NCBI RefSeq assembly: GCF_029892425.1
Contig: NZ_JARXWB010000006.1
Span: 186,001-250,000 of the forward strand
Direction of reading: 5' to 3'
Length of the DNA: 64,000 nt
Source of the DNA: Bradyrhizobium sp. BR13661
Lineage (GTDB): Bacteria > Pseudomonadota > Alphaproteobacteria > Rhizobiales > Xanthobacteraceae
The notes under the pieces are model-generated. The model had not been told where the DNA came from, made no database searches, and saw only the letters and a program-made list of their open reading frames with translations. The translations under genes and the position numbers were made by a program. This document shows positions 30,491-38,351 of the stretch, piece by piece (position 1 is the first letter of the stretch; the number at the start of each line of letters is the position of its first letter).

Positions 30491-33400
30491 TTACTCGGCG
30501 GCTTCCTTGACGGTGCCATGTCCCGAGGTCTCGTGGTCGTCCTCGACCGACTGGCTCTTGAACAGGTTCGAGAACTTGTCGAGGTAAAGGTAGACCACCG
30601 GAGTGGTGAACAGCGTCAACGCCTGGCTGACGATCAGGCCGCCAACCATGGCGTAGCCGAGCGGCTGGCGGATCTCGGCGCCGGTGCCGTGGCCAAGCAT
30701 CAGCGGCACACCGCCGAGCAGCGCGGCCATCGTGGTCATCATGATCGGGCGGAAGCGGAGCAGCGCGGCCTGGCGGATCGATTCCTCCGGTGTCTTCCCG
30801 TCGCGTTCGGCGGCGATGGCGAAGTCGACCATCATGATGCCGTTCTTCTTCACGATGCCGATCAGCAGGATGACGCCGATCAGGGCAATGAGGCTGAACT
30901 CGAAGCCGGCCGCCATCAGGATCGCAAGCGCGCCGACGCCGGCCGAGGGGAGGGTCGACAGAATCGTGATCGGATGGATGTAGCTCTCGTAGAGGATGCC
31001 GAGGATCAGATAGACCACGACCAGCGCCGCGAGGATGAGCAGCGGCACGGTGCCGAGCGATTGCTGGAACGCCTGCGCGGTGCCCTGGAAGCTCGAGTTC
31101 AGCGTCGCCGGCGCGCCGAGATCGGCCATCGCCTTCTGCACGGCCTCGGTGGCCTGGCCGAGCGCAACGCCCTGGGCGAGGTTGAAGCTGATCGTGATCG
31201 CCGGGAACTGGCCCTGGTGGCTGATCGAAAGCGGGCGGACCGGATCGGTCGACCAGGTCGCAAAGGTCGACAGCGGCACCTGGTCGCCGGTCAGCGGTGA
31301 CTTCAGATAGAGCTTGTTCAGCGAATCCAGATTGCCCTGCATCTCCGGCAGGATTTCCAGGATCACGTGATAGCTGTTGAGCTGAGTGAAGTACTGGGCG
31401 ACCTGGCGCTGGCCGAAGGCGTCGTAGAGCGTGTCGTCGATCAGCTGCGGCTGGATGCCGTAGCGCGAGGCGGTGTCGCGGTTGATCTTGAGCTGGACCG
31501 TGGTGCCCTGGGTCTGCTGGTCGGTCGCGACGTCACGCAGCTCCGGCAGCGTCTGCATCTTGGCGAGGATCTTCGGCGCCCACGAATTGAGCTCGCCGAG
31601 ATCGGCGTCCTGCAAGGTGAACTCGAACTGCGTGCGGGTCGGACGACCACCGAGGCGAACGTCCTGGGCCGCCTGCATGTAGAGGCGGGCGCCGGCGACC
31701 TTCTCGAGCTTGGGACGCAGCCGCGCGATGATCTGCTGCGCAGACGCCTCGCGCTCGTTGCGCGGCTTCAGCGTGATGAACATGTTGCCGTTGTTGCCGG
31801 CGCGGCCGCTGCCGCCGATGTTCATCGCGATCGAGGCGATATCGGGATCCGCCATGACGATCTGGCCGAGGTCGACCTGCCGACGTTGCATCTCGGCGAA
31901 GGAGATGTCCTGGGAGGCTTCCGAGGTCGCGGTGATCAGGCCGACGTCCTGCTGCGGGAAGAAACCCTTCGGGATCAGGATGAACAGATAGACCGATAGA
32001 GCGAGCGTGGCGAAGAAGACCACGAGCGTGGTTCGCCGCCAGGCCAGGGCAAGGTCGAGTCCGGATTCGTAGCCGCGCAGCATCGCGTCGAAGGCGCGCT
32101 CGCTCCACTGGTAGAACTTGCCGTGGGTGACCTCGCCATGGGCGCGCAGGAAGCGCGAGGCCATCATCGGCGTCAGGGTCAGCGACACGAACATGGAGAC
32201 GAAGATCGTCATCGCCAGCACGACCGCGAATTCGCGGAACAGGCGACCGATGATGCCGCCCATCAAGAGCAGGGGGATCAGCACCGCGACCAGCGAGATC
32301 GAGATCGAGACGATGGTGAAGCCGATTTCCTTGGAGCCCTTGAAGGCGGCGGCGAGCGGCTTCTCGCCCTCCTCGATGTAGCGTGTGATGTTCTCGAGCA
32401 TCACGATGGCGTCGTCGACGACGAAGCCGACCGCGATCGTGAGCGCCATCAGCGACAGATTGTCGAGCGAATAGCCGAACACCCACATCAGCGCGCAGGC
32501 GCCGAGCAGCGCCAGCGGAACCGTGATGGTCGGGATCACCGTCGCCCAGAAGCTGCGCAGGAAGACGAAGATGACCATGACCACGAGGGCGATGGTCAAG
32601 AGCAGCGTGAACTGCACGTCCTCGACCGCCGCACGGATGGTCGTGGTGCGGTCGCTGATGACCTCTATCTTGACCGCGGGCGGGATCGCCGCAACGAGGC
32701 GGGGCAGGGTCGCCTTGATCCGGTCGACGGTCTCGATGACGTTGGCGCCCGGCTGCTTGAACACGACCAGGAACACGCCGCGCTTGCCGTTCGCCCAGGC
32801 CGCCTGCTTGGCGTCCTCAGGCCCGGTCACCGCCTGGCCGATGTCCTTGATCCGCAACGGGCCGCCGTTGCGGTAGGCGATGATGACGTCGTTCCAGTCC
32901 TTGGACTGCAGCAATTGGTCGTTGGCGTAGATCGTGTAGGCGCGCTTCTCGCCGTCGATATTGCCCTTCGGGCTATCTACCGTGGTGATGCCGATCGCAC
33001 TCCGGACGTCTTCCAGTGCCAGGCCCTTGGCGACGAGTTTCGCCGGATCAATCTGCACGCGGATCGAGGGCTTCTGCTGGCCGCCGATGAAAACCTGCGC
33101 GACGCCGGAGATCTGGCTGATCTGCTGGGCGAGTTGGGCGTCGATCGAATCGCTGACGGTGGTCAGGGGCAGCGTGTCTGATGTCGCGGACAGCAGCAGG
33201 ATCGGCGAGTCCGCCGGGTTGACCTTGCGATAGGTCGGCGGTGAGGGGAGGCTCTTCGGCAACTGGCCGCTGGCGGCGTTGATGGCGCCCTGGACGTCGT
33301 TGGCGGCACCGTCGATGCTGCGGTTGAGGTCGAACTGGATGGTGATCGAAGCGGTACCCAGATAACTCGTCGACGTCATCTGCGCGATGCCGGGAATCTG

Positions 33401-33625
33401 GGCAAACTGGCGCTCCAGCGGCTGCGCCACCGACGAGGCCATCGTCTCCGGGCTGCCGCCCGGCAGATTGGCCGTGATCTGGATGGTCGGGAAGTCCACC
33501 TGCGGCAACGGTGCGACCGGCAGCAGCGGATAGGCGACAAGACCGACAAAAAGAATGCCGGCCATCAGCAGCGATGTGCCGATGGGATAACGGATGAAAG
33601 GTGCCGAAATCCCGCCTTCGGTCAT
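30491..33625 (-). CDS. RND efflux permease (MdtB/MdtC-like)
   Basis: A 1044-residue RND transporter of the HAE1/MdtBC group. It begins MTEGGISAPFIRYPIGTSLL as in MdtB/C, and the proton-relay helix reads NLSLMALTIAVGFVVDDAIV with the paired Asp. The porter repeat is seen in QVDFPTIQITANLPGGSPET. Its ATG overlaps the adaptor stop (ATGA), so the two are translationally coupled. Only one permease gene is present, whereas E. coli MdtBC has two. No outer-membrane channel or dedicated regulator is adjacent. Substrates cannot be inferred. Confidence 0.93.
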   Translation of the reverse strand: MTEGGISAPFIRYPIGTSLLMAGILFVGLVAYPLLPVAPLPQVDFPTIQITANLPGGSPETMASSVAQPLERQFAQIPGIAQMTSTSYLGTASITIQFDLNRSIDGAANDVQGAINAASGQLPKSLPSPPTYRKVNPADSPILLLSATSDTLPLTTVSDSIDAQLAQQISQISGVAQVFIGGQQKPSIRVQIDPAKLVAKGLALEDVRSAIGITTVDSPKGNIDGEKRAYTIYANDQLLQSKDWNDVIIAYRNGGPLRIKDIGQAVTGPEDAKQAAWANGKRGVFLVVFKQPGANVIETVDRIKATLPRLVAAIPPAVKIEVISDRTTTIRAAVEDVQFTLLLTIALVVMVIFVFLRSFWATVIPTITVPLALLGACALMWVFGYSLDNLSLMALTIAVGFVVDDAIVMLENITRYIEEGEKPLAAAFKGSKEIGFTIVSISISLVAVLIPLLLMGGIIGRLFREFAVVLAMTIFVSMFVSLTLTPMMASRFLRAHGEVTHGKFYQWSERAFDAMLRGYESGLDLALAWRRTTLVVFFATLALSVYLFILIPKGFFPQQDVGLITATSEASQDISFAEMQRRQVDLGQIVMADPDIASIAMNIGGSGRAGNNGNMFITLKPRNEREASAQQIIARLRPKLEKVAGARLYMQAAQDVRLGGRPTRTQFEFTLQDADLGELNSWAPKILAKMQTLPELRDVATDQQTQGTTVQLKINRDTASRYGIQPQLIDDTLYDAFGQRQVAQYFTQLNSYHVILEILPEMQGNLDSLNKLYLKSPLTGDQVPLSTFATWSTDPVRPLSISHQGQFPAITISFNLAQGVALGQATEAVQKAMADLGAPATLNSSFQGTAQAFQQSLGTVPLLILAALVVVYLILGILYESYIHPITILSTLPSAGVGALAILMAAGFEFSLIALIGVILLIGIVKKNGIMMVDFAIAAERDGKTPEESIRQAALLRFRPIMMTTMAALLGGVPLMLGHGTGAEIRQPLGYAMVGGLIVSQALTLFTTPVVYLYLDKFSNLFKSQSVEDDHETSGHGTVKEAAE

Positions 33626-34797
33626 TCCTGCTGAACCTTGCTTTTCTGAACCGGATCCGAACTCGCCACGGTCGTCGAGACGAGGCTTCCGGGCTGCACC
33701 TTGTATTGACCGCCGGTGATCACCTGCTGGCCGGGGCTCAGCCCTTCATCGATGACCGAACGTCCGTCGATGGCGTAGCTGACCTTGATCTTGCGAACCT
33801 CGGCCTTGTTGTCCTGACTGACGGTATAAGCGTAGAGGCCGTTGGTCGAATGCAGAACCGCGTCATCGGGGACGACGGTCGCATCCTTCAGGGTCCGCAC
33901 CAAAAGGCGTGTCGACACCGATTGTCCCGGCCACAACGTGTGTTCCTTGTTGTCGAACACCGCCTTGAGCCTGATAGTCCCGCTGGTCGTATCAACCTGG
34001 TTGTTGATCACCGCGAGCTTGCCTTCGGCCAGCGTCTTTTTCCCGTCGGTGGTGAACGCGATCACCCTCAGCTCGCCGGACTTCTGGCCCTCGCTGATAT
34101 AGGGCAGCTGGTCCTCCGGCGCCGTGAAGATCACCGTGATCGGCTCGACCTGCGCGATGCTGACGATGCCAGTCTGGTTCGAGGCATTGACGATGTTGCC
34201 GATATCGACCTGGCGCAGCCCCGCGACGCCGGTGATCGGCGCCTTGACCTGGGTGTAGTCGAGCTGGGTCTGGGCATTGGAGATCGACGCATCGTCGGCG
34301 GCGATCTGGGCGGTGAGCTGGGCGACGGTGGAGCGCTGCGTATCGGTCTGCTGCCGCGTCGCGAATTCGCCGAGCTTGGTGAAGCGCTGAAGATCGAGAT
34401 TGGCGTTGGCGAGGTTGGCCTCGTCCTGCTGCTTTTTGGCCTTGGCCTGGTCGAGGGCGGCCTGGAACGGGCGCGGGTCGACCTCGACCAAAAGATCGCC
34501 CTGCTTGACCATTTGGCCCTCGGTGAAGGCGATCTTGTCGATCTGGCCGTCCACCCGGGTCCGGACTTGGACGGTGTTGAAGCCCTGCACGGTGCCGAGG
34601 CCGGTCAGGTAAACCGGGAAATCGGCCTTCTGGACCGGCGCGATGCTGACGGGCACTGCGGAAGCGCGCGGTGGACCCTTCTGCGCGGTCTGGGCGTTCC
34701 CGGCGTCGGGCGCCTGATATCGCTGCCAGCCGTAATAGCCGCCACCGGCCACAGCTGCGATGATGACAATCCACAGTATCGGCCGTGACTTTTTCAT
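33622..34797 (-). CDS. RND periplasmic adaptor (MdtA-like)
   Basis: A 391-residue membrane-fusion protein. The N-terminal hydrophobic segment (about 7-24) with GGGYYGWQRY looks like an anchor. The lipoyl halves are TVQVRTRVDGQIDKIAFTEG and VKAPITGVAGLRQVDIGN; between them is a Gln/Ala-rich helical hairpin. ATG 34797 precedes KKSRPILWIVIIAA; an upstream in-frame ATG adds 16 residues without a binding site. It is upstream of and coupled to the permease gene. Confidence 0.92.
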   Translation of the reverse strand: MKKSRPILWIVIIAAVAGGGYYGWQRYQAPDAGNAQTAQKGPPRASAVPVSIAPVQKADFPVYLTGLGTVQGFNTVQVRTRVDGQIDKIAFTEGQMVKQGDLLVEVDPRPFQAALDQAKAKKQQDEANLANANLDLQRFTKLGEFATRQQTDTQRSTVAQLTAQIAADDASISNAQTQLDYTQVKAPITGVAGLRQVDIGNIVNASNQTGIVSIAQVEPITVIFTAPEDQLPYISEGQKSGELRVIAFTTDGKKTLAEGKLAVINNQVDTTSGTIRLKAVFDNKEHTLWPGQSVSTRLLVRTLKDATVVPDDAVLHSTNGLYAYTVSQDNKAEVRKIKVSYAIDGRSVIDEGLSPGQQVITGGQYKVQPGSLVSTTVASSDPVQKSKVQQE

Positions 34798-35177
34798 ATG
34801 TGAGCGTATCGGCTTGTATGCCCAAAACAACGAATTGCGGGGCAATCAAAGGGGTTCCAGCAAGGCTTGTATAATACACGCCAAGTTCCAGTGTAAACAG
34901 CACTATCCGTTGATAATCCTAAACAATTGGAAAGCTTTGCACCCCGTAGGCAGACGGGTGACGCAGCAGTGTGCAGTGCTGCATTTTCCCGCTGCGAACG
35001 AGGAGCGTGCAGGCGAGAAGAAATGCTCGCAGGCGGCGTGGGCGCCGCAGTGCGAGGGCGCGCGCGAACGCGCCGGATCTGTCTTCGCGAGAACGGTTCT
35101 AAATCGCCTGTGGCGCGTTTCGGTTGTCAGCAAAATCAGCCTCGTCCATATCAGCGCCGCCACATCGGGAGTACGGA
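34798..35177. other. 380-bp divergent region upstream of the MdtA-like gene
   Basis: It contains a perfect 11-bp palindrome TGTATAATACA at 34868-34878, about 70 bp upstream of the adaptor start, plausible as a -10/operator element, plus an AT-rich stretch to 34930. No regulator gene is adjacent. No coding frame is convincing. Confidence 0.4.
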
Positions 35178-35417
35178 ATGGACGAGCTGAACGGCAAGCT
35201 GATCGCGTGTCAGATACTGATCACGGGGTTGATCGCACGCGTCGCCAACGAGCAGCGCGATCCCTTGCGCTTCCTCACCGACTTCCGCGACGAGATCAAG
35301 GCCGTCGTGGGCGGCGTCAACATCGCCGGCATGGACAACACAGATCGCGTGCGCGCGACCGCGCAGCGCACGGTCGACGAATTGTTCTCGCTGATGAAGC
35401 CGCCGAGCAGCGACTGA
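35178..35417 (+). CDS. Small conserved hypothetical protein, 79 aa
   Basis: A 79-residue soluble helical protein (MDELNGKLIACQILITGLIA, then RVANEQRDPLRFLTDFRDEI). I recall near-identical hypotheticals in several Bradyrhizobium strains, so conservation rather than function supports it. GGAG lies 8 nt before the ATG (GGGAGTACGGAATG). No domain is recognised. It stands alone between the second RND system and the iron-uptake block. Confidence 0.6.
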   Translation: MDELNGKLIACQILITGLIARVANEQRDPLRFLTDFRDEIKAVVGGVNIAGMDNTDRVRATAQRTVDELFSLMKPPSSD

Positions 35418-35509
35418 CGGCTGCGCGAGACGATGCGCGAAGACAAGCGATGAAATGTCTGACTGCATCAATCTGTCGCGCGACATTTCGGCTGTTTCGA
35501 AATCGAAGT

Positions 35510-35526
35510 GTTAGAATCGCTTTGAT
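35510..35526 (+). promoter_or_regulatory. Irr/ICE-like element upstream of first TonB receptor
   Basis: GTTAGAATCGCTTTGAT matches the third repeat before the second receptor (TTTAGAATTGTTTTGAT) in 14 of 17 positions. Iron-control elements of this TTTAGAA type are bound by Irr in Bradyrhizobium. It lies 127 bp upstream of the chosen start. Confidence 0.55.
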
Positions 35527-35636
35527 CTAGACCTATTCAAGTGCTCGCGCAGGCCTCGTCGCATTGACCCGATTTTTTACGGTCGATAGCACCGCCTCAT
35601 CGTTCGTCGCGCATGTTGCGCATCGACGAATTTGGA

Positions 35637-38063
35637 ATGGGGTGTTTTGCAATGGGGCTCGCGGTGGCTCCGCGATCGTTGCGTGCGATCGCGGCAAGAA
35701 ATTCAAACGAAGACAAGCTCGACGGAAATTCCGGCAAGGCGACATCAGTCGTCGCCGGCCTGATTGCGGTGGCATCGGTGTCGAGTGGCGCGCAGGCGCA
35801 GCAGTCGAGCCTGCCGCCGGTGAATGTCGATGCACCGGTCGAGCGTCCGCGTCCTGTGGCTTCGAAGCCCTCGCCCGAGCAGGTCCGCGCGCGCAACGCG
35901 CTTCGCCGTGCCGCGCAGCGCCAGCAGGCGCAGCAGCAGGCCGCCGCCGCAACGCCGGCCCCGGCCGGTGCGCTCGATCGCAATCCCTATGCCGATCCGG
36001 CCGCGCCCTACAAGGTCGATCACGTCCAAGCCTCCGGCAAGTTTCCCGAGCCGATGCTGAACACGCCGAAGACGATCACGGTGCTCAGCAAGGAGGTGCT
36101 CGAGGACAAGAACGCGACGACGCTGAAGGAGATCGGACGCTCGACCGCCGGCGTGACGCTGGGATCGGGCGAGGGCGGCAACGCCTTCGGTGATCGCTTC
36201 TTCATTCGCGGCTTCGATGCGCGCAACGACGTCTTCATCGATGGCATCCGCGATCCCGCCGTGTCGATCCGCGAGAATTTCTTCACCGAGCAGATCGAGA
36301 TCTTGCGCGGGCCGGCATCGTCCTATGCCGGCCGCGGCACGGCCGGCGGCGCCATCAACATCGTCACCAAGCAGGCCGGTGACGTCAACTTCAAGCGGAT
36401 GGATACCGAGTTCGGCACCGACAGGACCAAGCGCGTCACGCTCGACGTCAACCAGGTCGTCGATCCCACATTCTCGGTGCGCACTGGCGGCCTGTTCCAG
36501 GATGCCAATGTCGCCGGCCGCAACTACGTGACCGACGATCGCTGGGGCGCGTTCCTCTCAACCAGGTACACGCCGACCAATGACATCAAGATCACGACGA
36601 ACTACGTCCATACTGATCTCAGCGGCCTGCCCGATTTCGGCGTGCCCTATTACAAGCAGGGCAACGTGCCGGTGACGTCGGCCGGCATTCCGCGCGGCAC
36701 CTGGTACGGCTTCCTCAATCGCGACTTCCAGACCGCGCGACAGGATTTCGGCACCGGCACTGCGGAGTACAAGGTCAACGACGCCATCACGCTCAGCAGC
36801 AAGGTGCGCGGCGAGCATTCGCTGTTGAACTATATCGGCACGCTGCCGCAGAACCCGGTGACGACCAACGTCAATCCGCTGCTCTGGACCACGACGGCAA
36901 GCGCGCAGAGCCGCTACCAGACCGTGGACGTGTGGGCGAACCAGAACGAGGCCACGTTCAAACTCGATACCGGCGGGGTCAAGCACACCGCGGTGTTCGG
37001 CGTCGAGTACACCAACGAGAATGTCTCGATCGACCGTTATTCGGGGCTCGCGTCGGAACTGGCCGGCAGCGGCTTTACCAGCAACGGCGCCGTCTCGGGG
37101 GTCAATCTCTATTCGCCCCAGTACACCTACGCTCCCTTCGGCACGCCGTCGCTGACGGGTAATCCGACGCGCTATGGCGTCAACACCAGCAGCGTCTACG
37201 CCATGGACACCGCGAACTGGCGGGACACCATCATCGTCAACGGAGGCATCCGTTACGACGGCTACGTCATGAGCTCGTCGACCAACACGGCCCATCTGAA
37301 AATGAACTCCGACCTGGTCAACTACAATGTCGGCCTGGTCTACAAGCCGGTGTCGATCGGCAGCATCTATGCCGCTTATGCGACCTCGGCCAATCCGTTC
37401 GGCTCGGAGCTTGATGCAACCGGCACCGATTACGGCGGCGTTCCCGCCAACACCGCCGTCCTGCTCGGGCCTGAGCGCAACAAGGCGGCCGAGCTCGGAA
37501 CGAAATGGGAGCTCGCCGATCGTCACCTGCTGGTCTCCGCGGCGTTGTTCCGGACCACCAAGGACAACGCGCGCGAGACCAATGCTGCCGGCGTGCTCAC
37601 CTCGAATGCGGCCTACCGCATCCAGGGTATCGACATCGAGGCCGAGGGCAAGATCACCGATCGCTGGAGCGTCTTCGGCGGCCTGGTGCTGATGCAGTCG
37701 AAGGTCACGCAAAGCAACATTGCCTCGAATCTCGGCCTGCAGCTCGCCAACGTCGCCCACCAGTCGTTCAGCATGCTGACCAAGTACAAGTTCGACGGTG
37801 ACTGGGAGGTCGGTGGCCAGGCGGTGTACCGCTCCAAGGTCTATGGTGGCACGTTCGCGGCCAACACCGGCAACGAGCTGCCTAGCTACTGGCGCTTAGA
37901 TGCGTTCGTCGAGAAGAAGCTCGACAAGAACTGGACCATGAAGCTCTACGCCCAGAACCTCACCAACAAGCTCTACTACGACACGCTCTATCGCAGCGCC
38001 GTGCCGTTCGTCGCGGTCGCGCCGGGGCGGGCGTTCTACATCGTCACGACGGCGAAGTTCTGA
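35637..38063 (+). CDS. TonB-dependent siderophore receptor (first of a tandem pair)
   Basis: An 808-residue outer-membrane receptor. After a signal-like segment (GLIAVASVSSGAQAQ) comes a TonB-box/linker zone rich in Arg, Ala and Gln (RARNALRRAAQRQQAQQQ), then a plug domain (about 125-235) with TPKTITVLSKEVLEDKN and EILRGPASSYAGRGTAGGAI, and a 22-strand barrel ending in aromatic F. Catecholate receptors of the Fiu type are the nearest match. Three possible starts (35613, 35637, 35652) exist; I prefer 35637 by comparison with its paralogue. It ends about 290 bp before the second receptor gene. Fe-siderophore import energised by TonB-ExbBD encoded downstream is the likely role. Confidence 0.9.
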   Translation: MGCFAMGLAVAPRSLRAIAARNSNEDKLDGNSGKATSVVAGLIAVASVSSGAQAQQSSLPPVNVDAPVERPRPVASKPSPEQVRARNALRRAAQRQQAQQQAAAATPAPAGALDRNPYADPAAPYKVDHVQASGKFPEPMLNTPKTITVLSKEVLEDKNATTLKEIGRSTAGVTLGSGEGGNAFGDRFFIRGFDARNDVFIDGIRDPAVSIRENFFTEQIEILRGPASSYAGRGTAGGAINIVTKQAGDVNFKRMDTEFGTDRTKRVTLDVNQVVDPTFSVRTGGLFQDANVAGRNYVTDDRWGAFLSTRYTPTNDIKITTNYVHTDLSGLPDFGVPYYKQGNVPVTSAGIPRGTWYGFLNRDFQTARQDFGTGTAEYKVNDAITLSSKVRGEHSLLNYIGTLPQNPVTTNVNPLLWTTTASAQSRYQTVDVWANQNEATFKLDTGGVKHTAVFGVEYTNENVSIDRYSGLASELAGSGFTSNGAVSGVNLYSPQYTYAPFGTPSLTGNPTRYGVNTSSVYAMDTANWRDTIIVNGGIRYDGYVMSSSTNTAHLKMNSDLVNYNVGLVYKPVSIGSIYAAYATSANPFGSELDATGTDYGGVPANTAVLLGPERNKAAELGTKWELADRHLLVSAALFRTTKDNARETNAAGVLTSNAAYRIQGIDIEAEGKITDRWSVFGGLVLMQSKVTQSNIASNLGLQLANVAHQSFSMLTKYKFDGDWEVGGQAVYRSKVYGGTFAANTGNELPSYWRLDAFVEKKLDKNWTMKLYAQNLTNKLYYDTLYRSAVPFVAVAPGRAFYIVTTAKF

Positions 38064-38180
38064 TGAAGTTTTGATTGCGCCTGCTACATCAAGGGATGCC
38101 TGCCCACGGCAGGCGTTCCCGCGCTTTTGGCGCTCATCGCGATGCATGAACGTGCATCGCAAGGACAAACTCTGCTCCAG

Positions 38181-38243
38181 TTTAGAACGCTTACAAACTC
38201 GAGTTTAGAACGGTTTCAAACTCGAATTTAGAATTGTTTTGAT
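38181..38243 (+). promoter_or_regulatory. Three 23-bp-spaced Irr/ICE-like repeats
   Basis: TTTAGAACGCTTACAAA (38181), TTTAGAACGGTTTCAAA (38204) and TTTAGAATTGTTTTGAT (38227) begin at exactly 23-bp intervals, about two helical turns apart. They lie 109-171 bp upstream of the second receptor start. The TTTAGAA core resembles the iron-control element bound by Irr. Tandem copies suggest cooperative binding. Confidence 0.6.
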
Positions 38244-38351
38244 CTGGATGGATTCAAGATTGCTATGGCCGCGATTGCGTTGACCCTGTTTGCCCCGCTC
38301 GATACCACCAGCGTGTCGCATCGTCACAGTGCGACACACTGCAGCAATGGA

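Noticed and set aside
38181..38243. CRISPR array
   Set aside because: Only three imperfect 17-bp repeats with 6-bp gaps and no cas genes; the position fits an iron-responsive promoter.
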